Positions 1-8,049 of a stretch of 64,000 nt of DNA are shown one piece after another. The stretch comes from Pseudobythopirellula maris (GTDB taxonomy: Bacteria; Planctomycetota; Planctomycetia; Pirellulales; Lacipirellulaceae): contig NZ_SJPQ01000001.1 in the NCBI RefSeq assembly GCF_007859945.1, positions 62,001 through 126,000 on the forward strand. Direction: 5' to 3'. Position numbers and translations under genes: made by a program. The notes beneath the pieces were generated by a model. The model saw nothing but the letters and a program-made list of their open reading frames with translations. It was not told where the DNA came from and ran no database searches. Every line of letters starts with the position of its first letter. Position 1 is the stretch's first letter.

Positions 1-467
1 AGGTCGAAGACGCCATGCGGCCGCTCGACGAGTGCCGCGTGGCGAGCGAGACCCAATCGGTGCGCGAGGTGATCGTCGAGTGCGGCCGCCCCGGCCGCCG
101 CACCGGCGCCGTGATGCTCACCGACGCCGAAGGAAAACTCACCGGGCTGTTCACCGACAGCGACTTGGCGCGTCTGTTCGAACGCCGCGCCGAGAACGCA
201 CTCGACGGACCCGTCAGCGAGCTGATGGTTCGCGAGCCGACCACCGTGAGCATCGGCGCCCGCGTGGCCGAGGCGGTGCGGCTGCTGGCCGATCGCAAGT
301 TCAGCGAGTTGCCCGTGGTCGACAACGAGGGCCGCCCACTGGGGCTCGTCGACGTGACCGACATCGTGGGCTGGCAAGGCGAGGTGTCCGCCCAACCCGC
401 GGCCAAGCCGGCCGGGGAGTCCCGCGTTAGGATCTTTCCCGGCGAAGACGTCTTCGCCGCCGGTTAA
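1..467 (+). CDS. kdsD: Arabinose-5-phosphate isomerase (KdsD/KpsF type), C-terminal CBS part
   Basis: The reading frame is open from base 3, so the gene begins upstream of the window and only its C-terminal part is here. What remains is a pair of CBS motifs: one around the LTGLFTDSDLARL segment, the other around SELPVVDNEGRPLGLVDVTDI. A tandem CBS module at the C terminus is the arrangement of KdsD/KpsF/GutQ isomerases, which convert ribulose 5-phosphate to arabinose 5-phosphate for Kdo synthesis. The catalytic SIS domain is not visible, so the call depends on the CBS pair and on the KdsC-type phosphatase 69 bp downstream, which acts later in the same pathway. A stand-alone CBS protein is the alternative. 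Confidence 0.75.
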   Translation, partial: VEDAMRPLDECRVASETQSVREVIVECGRPGRRTGAVMLTDAEGKLTGLFTDSDLARLFERRAENALDGPVSELMVREPTTVSIGARVAEAVRLLADRKFSELPVVDNEGRPLGLVDVTDIVGWQGEVSAQPAAKPAGESRVRIFPGEDVFAAG

Positions 468-536
468 AGCTGCCCGAAGAACTAGCGAGCTCAGCGCGGA
501 TTCGATTCCCTCCCCAACCACGCTCTAGACACGCCG

Positions 537-1067
537 ATGCAACACGACCCCACCTGCGAGCGGATCAAGCTGCTGCTGTCCGACGTGGACGGCGTGATGA
601 CCAGCGGCGGCGTGACCTACAGCGACAGGTCGACGGGGGCGGGCAGCATCGAGTCGAAGACGTTCAACATCAAGGACGGCCTCGGGATACGGCTGTGGAT
701 CGAGTCGGGAGGCAAGTTTGGCGTCGTCACCGGCCGGGCGTCGGCTATCGTCGAGCGCCGGGCCGAGGAACTGGGGATCGAGATCGTCCGCCAGGGCGTG
801 TCGGACAAGGCGCCCGTGGTGCGCGAGACAGCCGAATCGCTCGGCCTGGCGATGGACGAGGTGGCCTACCTGGGCGACGACCTGCCCGACCTGGCGCCGA
901 TCCGTGAAGCTGGTTTCGGCGTCGCCGTGGCCGACGCCGTCGACGAGGTCCGCCGCTCGGCCGACTGGGTAACCACCGCGCCCGGTGGCGCCGGCGCGGT
1001 CCGCGAACTGGTCGAACACCTGCTCAAGCACAGCGGCCGCTGGGGCGACGCTTTGGCTAAGTACTAG
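537..1067 (+). CDS. kdsC: 3-deoxy-D-manno-octulosonate 8-phosphate phosphatase (KdsC-type HAD)
   Basis: This 176-residue protein has the family's usual short length. The HAD nucleophile motif LLLSDVDGVMT lies at about residues 13-23, GVVTGRAS supplies motif II, and YLGDDLPDLAPI supplies the metal-binding motif IV. There is no large cap domain, as in the tetrameric C0-type HAD phosphatases. The reaction is removal of phosphate from Kdo-8-phosphate, giving free Kdo for the LPS inner core in the cytoplasm. The upstream CBS-containing isomerase and the downstream LptC-like gene repeat the enterobacterial order kdsD-kdsC-lptC. Related phosphatases for other nonulosonic acids share the motifs, so substrate rests partly on context. 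Confidence 0.85.
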   Translation: MQHDPTCERIKLLLSDVDGVMTSGGVTYSDRSTGAGSIESKTFNIKDGLGIRLWIESGGKFGVVTGRASAIVERRAEELGIEIVRQGVSDKAPVVRETAESLGLAMDEVAYLGDDLPDLAPIREAGFGVAVADAVDEVRRSADWVTTAPGGAGAVRELVEHLLKHSGRWGDALAKY

Positions 1068-1120
1068 GAATTGAAACCACGCCTCGCACGGATAGACACA
1101 GATCGAGCGACGAGAGGATT

Positions 1121-1256
1121 GCCACGAAAAGGCACGAAGAAGATTGCTAAGCGGCGGAATCGCTCGAAGTAGTCGTGCATGGATTCGCACTCGAAGGATC
1201 ACCCATCTAAGTCGGCTCGCCACTTTCCTTCTAGTTTTTTCGTGCCTTTTCGTGGC
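1121..1256. repeat. Inverted repeat, gccacgaaaaggcacgaa family
   Basis: The arms 1121-1138 (gccacgaaaaggcacgaa) and 1239-1256 are exact reverse complements of 18 bp, separated by 100 bp. The element fills the gap between the kdsC-type gene and the LptC-like gene. The motif resembles the arms of the repeat at 19366-19429 (ccacgaagg...). It may act as an RNA hairpin or be a small repeated element. Confidence 0.8.
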
Positions 1257-1308
1257 CATCCCGATCCCTTGAACACCGTGGTTAAGTAAGCAGCACGTCG
1301 GAATCAGC

Positions 1309-4300
1309 ATGCGTCGTCAAATCCTCAGCGCGGTAATCATGTTCGTGGCGGTGATCGTCGCTTACAACGTTTACGCGCTGATGGCCACGCCGCTCCTCGA
1401 GCCGACCATCGTCCGCCGTGAGACCCGCGCCACCGGCGCCGAGTTCGACGCCGCCCGCAATGCGGTGGCGCGATACCAGCAGGTGCTGGCGCATTATTTC
1501 CCGGCCGACCATTGGTCGCTTGTCGGCACGCCGAAGGTAGTCGAGACCGACACCGGCTCGCTGATGTTCGTGCTGGAGGATTTCAGCAGCGACGCCACGG
1601 GCGCGGTGACACTCACCCGCTGCGCGGCGGTCGTGTTCCCCACGCCCCGGGTCGAGGGACGCACCCCGCCGCGCGACGCGGTCGTCATCGAGGCGGCCGG
1701 CGGGGCCCGGTTGCAGTTCTCCGAGCCGCTCGACCTGGGCCGCGGCAAGATCGGCAAGCCGGTGTGGGGCGCCTTCCCGGGTGAGTTGGTCATCCGCAGC
1801 GACATGCACGAGCCGGGTCCCCAAGACGACTTGCGTGTCGTCACCCGCGACCTGCAATTGAACGAGTCGATGCAGCTCGTTTCGCAACACGCGGTCCGGT
1901 TCCGGCTTGGCCAGTCCCAAGGCGCCGGCCGCAATCTAGCGATCCAGCTGCTGCGTGACGCCGGCCCCGCTTCGGTCGACCAAGCCCGTCCCGCCGGCAT
2001 CGAGTGGCTCGAGCTGCGTGAGGAAGTGCGGATCAACCTGCGTGGCGAGCTGGCCGGCGGCCCGCTCGCGCCCAAGAATTTTGCGCCCGGCAACGCCGCC
2101 CCCAATCCCCAGCCGCTCGACCGCCGGGTCGATCGGTCGGGCCGCTTTGGCGAGAGCCGTGTGAGGCTCGCCGCGGCGCAGCAGCCCGTCGCCCCGCAGC
2201 CCGTCGCCCCGCAACAGGCGCCCCGCGATCAGCCGATCATGCTCGAGAGCAAGGGCCCGCTGCGGATCGACTTCTTGCGGTTCTTCGCCAGCCTGGAGCG
2301 CGAGGTGCGAGTGACGCAGGTGAATCCGATCGGCCAGAGCGATCAGCTCACTTGCGAGCAACTGCGTCTTCACTTCGGCGACGGCGACGGCAAGGCCCAC
2401 GCGATCTCGGCCATCGACGAGCCGGAGGTCGCCAAGAAGCAGCAGCAAGCGATCGGCCGGCTCGAGCCGTACTTGGTCGAGGCGAGCGGCGACCCGGTTC
2501 GTTTCGACTCGCCCGCGCGGCGACTCGAGGCGTGGGGCCGTGAGTTCCGCTACGTGGCGCCGACGCGCCGGCTGACGCTCGCCGGCGGCCGCGCGGCGAT
2601 CCGCTACGGGGCGAGCGAGATCCAGGCGCCGCGCATCGAGTACCGCCACCCCCTCGACGGCGAGCCGCGTGCGATCGGCGACTTGGCGATCGCCGGGCCG
2701 GGCTCGTTGCGGGCCGTGCCGCGCGAGGACGACCCCGGCCGCGTGATCGAGGCCCGCTGGGGCGCCGGTAAAAACGATAAACCGCCGGTGCGGATCGAAC
2801 GCGATCCCGATGGCCGCCCCGCGCTCGTCTTGGACAGCCAGCCCGAGATCGCCGCCAGCAGCGTCGGCAGGATCAAGGCCCAGCAACTGCGGGTGGCGAT
2901 GTTCGAGGTCCCGGCCGACGGCGCCGATGGGCCCGCGATCGAACTGGGTGGCCAGGACGGACTCGCTTTGTTGGTCGAACGGATCGACGCGCTCGGCGCG
3001 GTCGACCTCCGCTCGCCGCAGCTCAGCGGCCAAACGAGCCGGCTCACCGCCTGGTTCCGCCGGGCGACCGGCGCCGAAACCGCCGCGTTGGCTCGCAAGC
3101 AATCGCAAGGCGGCGTGGGCGGCGGATTGGCTTCAGCGCGTGCCGACGAAACGAAGGCGCCGCCGCAGGTTTACGAGCTCAGCTCCCACGAGATGCGGCT
3201 TGACGTCGGCATGTTCGGCCGCCGTGTCGAGCCGATGTCGTTGCTCTGCAGCGGCGACGTGCGATTCCTCGAGAGCCGCGTCGCACGCACGGGCGAGCAG
3301 CCGCTGTTGGTCACCGGCCAGCAGTTGCGGGTCGACGACCTGCACATGGGCGACGTGACCATCGCCGTCGAGGGCGCCGGCCCCAAAGCGGCCGAGAGCA
3401 AACGGTTCGCCACGGTCGAGGCCCGCGGCGTGCAGCTGTGGGGCGCCGCGCTCAAGGTCGACCAGGCCGCCAACCGCGTTTGGATCGACGGCGAGGGCAA
3501 CGCCCGCGTGCGGCTCAAGCAAGAACTCTTTGCCGGCTCGAAGCCGCAGCAAGGCTCCGGACCTACGAACCTCGCGCTCCGCTGGCAGGGAGGACTGGCG
3601 TTCGACGGCCAGCAGATCGTGATCCGCGACGACGTGCTCGCCGAGACCGCCGGCGACTGGCTGCGCTGCGACACGCTCACCGCCACGCTGAGCGAGGCGG
3701 TCCGCTTCGGCCAGAGCGGCGGGGCGCCGGTCGACGTGGCGGCGATCGACTGCGCGGGGGGCGTGACCCTCGACCACCGCACCCAAGACGCCCAGGGCCA
3801 GCAGTCGCACGAGAGCGCGCGGCTCAGCACGCTCAGGATCGACCGCACCACGGGCGACATCAGCGGCCAAGGCCCCGGTTGGGTCCGCTCGGTCCACTTG
3901 GCCAGCAGCACGGCGAAGATCCTCGCCACCCCCGGCGCGGCGCCCCAGGCGCCGCAGCCCACACGGCACGGCTTGTCGTACTTGCGCGTGAACTTCCAAC
4001 GCGGCGTGTCGGGCAACCTCGACCAGCGCGTGCTGCGGTTCCACGAGCGGGTGCGGGCCGTTTACGGCCCGGTGCTCGCCTGGGAGCAGGAGCTGCCGAT
4101 CGACAGCCCGCAAGGCGTGCCGCCCGGCGTGGCGGCGCTCGGCTGCGAGCAGCTCATCGTGGCCGAAGACCCGGCGGGTCGCTACGCGACGGCTGCTGCC
4201 GGCAGGGGCCGCCCGGCTTCGAATCAATCGATCGGCCCGCTCGAGCTGCGCGCCTTGGGCGACGTTCGCCTGGAGGGAACCTCCGACGACGGCGCCCGCT

Positions 4301-4557
4301 TCAACGCCGAGGCGTACACCGCCAGCTACGCGCAGCTCAAAGACGTGTTCGTCTTGGAGGGCAACGGCGCGATGAACGCGACGATCTGGGTCCGCCAGAA
4401 CCCCGCCGACCCCCCCGCCACGAGCGTCGCCCGCAAAATCACCTACGAACGCGGCACCGGCCGCGTGCGGGTCGAAGACCTCCGCGACATGGAGTACACC
4501 CCCACCAACCAACCGCCCCGAACCGCGGCGCCACGCGGGGCGCCGGGGCTGCGATAA
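1309..4557 (+). CDS. Giant LptC/LptA (OstA)-like periplasmic protein, single N-terminal anchor
   Basis: This is a 1082-residue protein with one hydrophobic segment at about residues 5-27 and no other membrane span, so most of it should be periplasmic. The body has many short alternating hydrophobic and polar stretches, such as LEAWGREFRYVAPTRRLTL and VKVDQAANRVWIDGEGNARV, like the stacked beta-jellyroll strands of LptC/LptA/OstA. E. coli LptC and LptA are each under 200 residues, so this is about five times larger. A Q/P-rich linker lies at about residues 285-305. It follows kdsC directly, matching the kdsD-kdsC-lptC order, but no lptA or lptB follows. I infer a role in LPS transport; homology was not tested. 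Confidence 0.6.
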   Translation: MRRQILSAVIMFVAVIVAYNVYALMATPLLEPTIVRRETRATGAEFDAARNAVARYQQVLAHYFPADHWSLVGTPKVVETDTGSLMFVLEDFSSDATGAVTLTRCAAVVFPTPRVEGRTPPRDAVVIEAAGGARLQFSEPLDLGRGKIGKPVWGAFPGELVIRSDMHEPGPQDDLRVVTRDLQLNESMQLVSQHAVRFRLGQSQGAGRNLAIQLLRDAGPASVDQARPAGIEWLELREEVRINLRGELAGGPLAPKNFAPGNAAPNPQPLDRRVDRSGRFGESRVRLAAAQQPVAPQPVAPQQAPRDQPIMLESKGPLRIDFLRFFASLEREVRVTQVNPIGQSDQLTCEQLRLHFGDGDGKAHAISAIDEPEVAKKQQQAIGRLEPYLVEASGDPVRFDSPARRLEAWGREFRYVAPTRRLTLAGGRAAIRYGASEIQAPRIEYRHPLDGEPRAIGDLAIAGPGSLRAVPREDDPGRVIEARWGAGKNDKPPVRIERDPDGRPALVLDSQPEIAASSVGRIKAQQLRVAMFEVPADGADGPAIELGGQDGLALLVERIDALGAVDLRSPQLSGQTSRLTAWFRRATGAETAALARKQSQGGVGGGLASARADETKAPPQVYELSSHEMRLDVGMFGRRVEPMSLLCSGDVRFLESRVARTGEQPLLVTGQQLRVDDLHMGDVTIAVEGAGPKAAESKRFATVEARGVQLWGAALKVDQAANRVWIDGEGNARVRLKQELFAGSKPQQGSGPTNLALRWQGGLAFDGQQIVIRDDVLAETAGDWLRCDTLTATLSEAVRFGQSGGAPVDVAAIDCAGGVTLDHRTQDAQGQQSHESARLSTLRIDRTTGDISGQGPGWVRSVHLASSTAKILATPGAAPQAPQPTRHGLSYLRVNFQRGVSGNLDQRVLRFHERVRAVYGPVLAWEQELPIDSPQGVPPGVAALGCEQLIVAEDPAGRYATAAAGRGRPASNQSIGPLELRALGDVRLEGTSDDGARFNAEAYTASYAQLKDVFVLEGNGAMNATIWVRQNPADPPATSVARKITYERGTGRVRVEDLRDMEYTPTNQPPRTAAPRGAPGLR

Positions 4558-4562
4558 AAAAA

Positions 4563-4645
4563 GGCGAGCCGCAAGCGTCAGCGCCCGGAGTTGCTAACGC
4601 GCCAATGAGGCCCGCCGCTCCGGGCGCTGACGCTTACGGCTCGCC
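4563..4645. repeat. Inverted repeat, ggcgagccg.aagcgtcagcgcccgga family
   Basis: Arm 4563-4589 pairs with arm 4619-4645 over 27 bp with one mismatch; the loop is 29 bp. It lies between two convergent genes (LptC-like and cyclophilin), so it could serve as a bidirectional terminator hairpin. The sequence differs from the other inverted repeats in the window. Confidence 0.85.
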
Positions 4646-4663
4646 CAAGCCTTGGATTCAGCG

Positions 4664-5101
4664 TCACTCCTCGCCGACGCTGACCTTCTCCATCACGTCG
4701 CCCTGCTTGATCGCGTCGACCACCTCTTGGCCTTCGCCCAGCACCTTGCCGAAGACCGAGTGCTTGCCGTCGAGCCACGACGTTTCGACGTGGGTGATGA
4801 AGAACTGCGAGCCGTTCGTGTTCGGGCCGGCGTTCGCCATCGACAGCACGCCGGGGCCGTCGTGCTTCAGGTCGGGGTGGAACTCGTCGTCGAACTTGTA
4901 GCCGGCGTCGCCCGTGCCGGTGCCGTGCGGGCAGCCGGTTTGGACCATGAAGTCGTCGATCACGCGGTGGAACTTCAGGCCGTCGTAGAAGCCGTCGCCG
5001 GCGAGTTTCTCGAAGTTGGCCACCGTCTTGGGGACCTTGTCCTCGAACAACTCGACCCGGATATCCCCGCGGTTGGTCTTGATCGTCGCGACTTTCATCA
5101 T
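4664..5101 (-). CDS. Peptidyl-prolyl cis-trans isomerase, cyclophilin type
   Basis: This 145-residue single-domain cyclophilin catalyses proline isomerisation during protein folding. The diagnostic segments are [15 protein letters not shown] (catalytic Arg and Gln), [17 protein letters not shown], and [19 protein letters not shown]. There is no signal peptide, so it is probably cytoplasmic, like PpiB. It runs leftward, convergent with the LptC-like gene. Translation starts MMKVATIKT; the second Met is equally possible. The [12 protein letters not shown] insertion after the active-site strand occurs in many bacterial PpiB proteins. Confidence 0.95.
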   Translation of the reverse strand: MMKVATIKTNRGDIRVELFEDKVPKTVANFEKLAGDGFYDGLKFHRVIDDFMVQTGCPHGTGTGDAGYKFDDEFHPDLKHDGPGVLSMANAGPNTNGSQFFITHVETSWLDGKHSVFGKVLGEGQEVVDAIKQGDVMEKVSVGEE

Positions 5102-5182
5102 GGCTCCTGAATCAGAGAGATTTTATTGGCTGGCTTGCATTCTAAAGGACCCGGTAGGGAGCCGCCAAGACGCCAAGAGGCC

Positions 5183-5314
5183 CTGTAGGGAACGCCCTCC
5201 GCGGCGTTCCAGAAGTGGGTACACGCTCACTACCTGGATTGCGCACAGCGATACGATGCGTGGGCGCCTTCTTGTCCGCCGGAGCCGGATCGCCGCGGAG
5301 GGCGATCCCTACAG
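5183..5314. repeat. Nested inverted repeat with compensating changes
   Basis: The 28-bp arms at 5183-5210 and 5287-5314 are reverse complements except at two positions. Each arm is itself a hairpin with an 8-bp stem: ggaacgcc/ggcgttcc in the left arm and ggatcgcc/ggcgatcc in the right. The two differences fall on opposite sides of the same local base pair, so both local stems stay intact. The element sits between the cyclophilin start and the end of the cytochrome peroxidase gene. Confidence 0.8.
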
Positions 5315-5320
5315 CTTTTA

Positions 5321-6676
5321 TTATTCCGGCAGACGCCGCGTTTCGACGGGCGGCAGTGCTCCGGTGAGCGAGCGGAGAAAGGCGACCAGGTCGGCCTGTT
5401 CGGCGGTGTCGAGGTCGAGCGGCTCGATCTTGGCGTCGAGCCACGGGTTGTCATGGCCACCTTGCATGTAGAGGCCGATGACCGCTTCGAGCGTCGCCGC
5501 CGAGCCGTCGTGCAGGTAGGGCGCCGTTTGAGCGACGTTTCTTAGCGTGGGCGTCTTGAAGGCGCCGCGGTCGGCTTCGGCGCCGGTGACGGCGTAGCGG
5601 CCCCAATCGACGCTTTGCGGGTCCGATACGTGACGCTCGAGGCCGACGCCGAGGTTGTGGAACTGCTCGTCTGTCAGGTTGGCGCCCACGTGGCAACGCG
5701 AGCAGCCTCCGCGCTCGCCGAAGAACAGCGCGGCGCCGCGCGCGGCCGATTCGCTCAGCGGGTTCTGCTGCGCAGCCGCGGCGAGCGATTCGTGCTCGGC
5801 GAGCAGTTCGGGGTCGTCGTCGGCCAGCGCAGCGGGGTCTTCGAGCTCCGCAGCGAAGGCCTCTTCGAACGCCGTCAGCCGGGCGTTGTGGTCCCACGGC
5901 GAGGGGCCGGTCACCAGCGTCCGCTCGAAGGAGGCGATCGCAAGGGCGGCGTTCTCGACCGTCACGCCGTCGGCGAAGACGCGTTCGAACGCGAGCCTGT
6001 AGCCCCGCGACCGGCGCAACGCGTCGAGCACGAGCTCGTGCGTCGAGCCCATCTCCACGGCGTTCATCATCGGGCCGAGCGCCTGCTCTTCGAGCGACGC
6101 CGCGCGGCCGTCGTGGAACTGCGCCTCGCTCAGCAGGCGGTTGAGGGCGGCGGGGGCGTTGCGCGTGCCGAGCAGGCCGTCGACCCCCTCGCCCACTCGC
6201 GTCGGCGCCGCGTAGCCGTGCTCGGGCCGGTGGCACGTGGCGCAGCTCACCGCGCCGTCGCTCGAGAGCCGCGGGTCGAAGAACAGCTGACGGCCCAGTT
6301 CGATCTTCGCCCGCGTGAGCGGGTTGCGGTCAACGCCGGCGGTGTCGTTGCGGGCGGCGTCGAGCCCCAGCGGCAGCTCGATCGCGAGCTGGCGGTGGTT
6401 CTCCAGCCGGTCGAGCCACGCGCGCAGCTCGGCGAGCGAGACCGTCTCGTCGGACGAGTGCGCCGAGCGCGGCACGCCGAGCAGCAGGTCGCCGCCACCG
6501 AGCCGCACCTTATCTTGGGCCTCTAAGCCGGCCGCCTGAGCCTGCAAACAGGACGCCGCTGCGGCAACGAGGACCGCAGCGCAGCAGACGCCGGCGCGTA
6601 AACGCGATAGCGCGAACAACAGAAGCGACGGCGGAGCAGGCAGCGGACGGTGCATATTCTTAGCGTAGCCCGCCAC
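5321..6676 (-). CDS. Di-haem cytochrome c peroxidase / MauG-family protein
   Basis: This 451-residue exported protein has two c-type haem sites: CATCH near residue 145 and CSRCH near residue 325. FKTPTLRNVAQTAPYLHDGS, the family's C-terminal signature, follows near 370-390. A hydrophobic signal segment at about residues 15-45 places it in the periplasm. Family members reduce hydrogen peroxide with electrons from small cytochromes, or oxidise protein or organic substrates (MauG). Many planctomycete genomes carry several paralogues, so the substrate is not assigned. The first Met is used; MHRPLP, eight codons in, would also leave a signal peptide. It lies next to a thiol peroxidase gene, which fits an oxidative-stress grouping. 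Confidence 0.9.
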   Translation of the reverse strand: MAGYAKNMHRPLPAPPSLLLFALSRLRAGVCCAAVLVAAAASCLQAQAAGLEAQDKVRLGGGDLLLGVPRSAHSSDETVSLAELRAWLDRLENHRQLAIELPLGLDAARNDTAGVDRNPLTRAKIELGRQLFFDPRLSSDGAVSCATCHRPEHGYAAPTRVGEGVDGLLGTRNAPAALNRLLSEAQFHDGRAASLEEQALGPMMNAVEMGSTHELVLDALRRSRGYRLAFERVFADGVTVENAALAIASFERTLVTGPSPWDHNARLTAFEEAFAAELEDPAALADDDPELLAEHESLAAAAQQNPLSESAARGAALFFGERGGCSRCHVGANLTDEQFHNLGVGLERHVSDPQSVDWGRYAVTGAEADRGAFKTPTLRNVAQTAPYLHDGSAATLEAVIGLYMQGGHDNPWLDAKIEPLDLDTAEQADLVAFLRSLTGALPPVETRRLPE

Positions 6677-6738
6677 AGGGCCGTGGGAAGGCGCGACCGA
6701 TCGTCGCGGCCTTCCCCCCCACCCGAAGGCGTCCCGTC

Positions 6739-7257
6739 TCAGCCGGCCGACTTGAGCGCAGCGAGGGCGGCGTCGTAGTCGGGCTCGCTGGTCACCTCGG
6801 GCACGTACTCGGCGTACGTCACCTTGCCGTCGGCGTCGAGGACGAAGACCGCCCGGCAGAGGATTTTCAGCTCTTCGATCAGCGTGCCGAAGGCGTTGCC
6901 GAAGCTGCGATCCTGGTAGTCGCTGGCGGTGCGGATGCTCTCGATGCCCTCGGCGCCGCAGAAGCGGTTTTGGGCGAACGGCAGGTCGAGACTCACGGTG
7001 ACGGCGTTCACGGCGTCGCCCATGCCGCCGAGCTGCTCGTTGAACTTCTTGGTCTGCGTGGCGCAGACGCCCGTGTCGAGCGACGGCACGACCGACAGCA
7101 GAGTCGGCTTGCCCTTCAGGTCGGCGAGCGACAGGGACTGCATGCCGTCCTTGAAGAAGTGCAGCGTGAAGTCGGGCGCGCCCTGACCGGCGGCGACCGC
7201 CTCACCGGCGAGGGTCATCGGGTTGCCTTTGAACGTGACGGCTCCGGAGCGGGACAT
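6739..7257 (-). CDS. tpx: Thiol peroxidase (atypical 2-Cys peroxiredoxin)
   Basis: This 172-residue protein starts at MSRSGAVTFKGNP. The peroxidatic cysteine is C65 in the PSLDTGVCATQTKKFNE motif, and the resolving cysteine is C100 in NRFCGAEG. That pairing defines Tpx, which reduces alkyl hydroperoxides and H2O2 using thioredoxin. The frame stays open upstream to 7524, but that extension is the reverse translation of a 155-bp repeat and would add about 89 residues unlike Tpx. The start at 7257 also gives the normal Tpx length of about 165-170 residues. Confidence 0.95.
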   Translation of the reverse strand: MSRSGAVTFKGNPMTLAGEAVAAGQGAPDFTLHFFKDGMQSLSLADLKGKPTLLSVVPSLDTGVCATQTKKFNEQLGGMGDAVNAVTVSLDLPFAQNRFCGAEGIESIRTASDYQDRSFGNAFGTLIEELKILCRAVFVLDADGKVTYAEYVPEVTSEPDYDAALAALKSAG

Positions 7258-7377
7258 GGGGCGCCTTCGGTTGAGCGGGTAAATGGGTGGGGGGCACGAC
7301 TGCCAGTGCGATAATCTACGGCAGCGCGAGCCATCGGCCAAGGATCCCCCCCCGCCCGGTCTACCCTGCCCCGGTCT

Positions 7378-7532
7378 AGAGCGTTTTTCGAATTGGTGTG
7401 GACGAGGGGGGAAGCGATTGGCGGCGTGGCGAGGAAGCCGAAGCAGGCAATGCGGTGCATTGTCGATGCAGGCTGACGAAGCCATGACGCCGATCGCGAG
7501 CCGAGCGTCTACAGCAATGAGCAAACCGCTCT
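7378..7532 (-). mobile_element. MITE-like foldback element, copy 1
   Basis: This 155-bp element is reversed relative to copies 2 and 3 and differs from copy 2 at only four positions. Its ends are inverted repeats of the form agagcggttt....attggtgt.gac. The left edge has the TA dinucleotide seen around the other copies (7377-7378), while the right edge reads TG, suggesting decay of the target duplication. It begins 11 bp past the stop codon of the 164-residue gene. It contains no transposase gene; the short frames inside it are artefacts. Confidence 0.85.
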
Positions 7533-7543
7533 GGCGGCGCGCC

Positions 7544-8038
7544 TCACGCGACGGCTTGCTCGTAGCACCAGTCGAACAGCTCCTCCCACTCGGCCTGCTG
7601 CGTTGCGCTGCAGGCGGCGTGCTGCGGCTTGTCGCCGCTGTTAATGGCGTCTTCGACTTGGTCGACGAAACCGGCCGGGTCCTCGACCGCCTCGACGAGC
7701 GAGCCCCCCGCGCGGCGGAACCAATACTTGGCGTTCCCGAAATCGCCTTCGCGGCGGTGCATCACGCCGTGCCAGTAGCTGCCCGCCGGGGTGTCGACCC
7801 CCTGGCTGATGGCGTGCGACGCCTCCAGGTCATCGGCCAGCAGCCACAACGCCGCCAGGCAGCAGCGGGCCATCGCCGGGTCGGCCAGCTTGGCGTGGGC
7901 GAACGCCTCGTCGAGCCCCACGTCGGAGAGCTTCGCCCCGAGCCGCTCGTCCGGCTCGCCGGCGTCGATCGGCCGGGCGCGGTCGACGTTCTTGAGGAGA
8001 TCGGCGATCACCGGGCCGTAGGCGTTGGGGTCGAACAT
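7544..8038 (-). CDS. Conserved hypothetical, helical-repeat-like cytoplasmic protein
   Basis: This 164-residue protein has no signal peptide or membrane span. It looks mainly helical. The stretch [39 protein letters not shown] reads like a tetratricopeptide-type pair of helices, with the small-residue and aromatic spacing of TPR/Sel1 repeats. I do not recognise a named family. It starts 11 bp after the ResB-CcsA stop codon on the same strand, so the two are probably cotranscribed. A planctomycete-conserved protein of unknown role is the safest description. Confidence 0.7.
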   Translation of the reverse strand: MFDPNAYGPVIADLLKNVDRARPIDAGEPDERLGAKLSDVGLDEAFAHAKLADPAMARCCLAALWLLADDLEASHAISQGVDTPAGSYWHGVMHRREGDFGNAKYWFRRAGGSLVEAVEDPAGFVDQVEDAINSGDKPQHAACSATQQAEWEELFDWCYEQAVA

Positions 8039-8049
8039 GCTCAGGGCCT

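Noticed and set aside
7258-7524. N-terminal extension of the thiol peroxidase frame (261 residues in total)
   Set aside because: The added residues are a reverse translation of the 155-bp repeat plus intergenic DNA and do not resemble Tpx. The start at 7257 gives the usual length and motif spacing.
7544-8038. Reading the 164-residue protein as a known TPR protein
   Set aside because: Only one helical pair looks TPR-like; too little for a family assignment.
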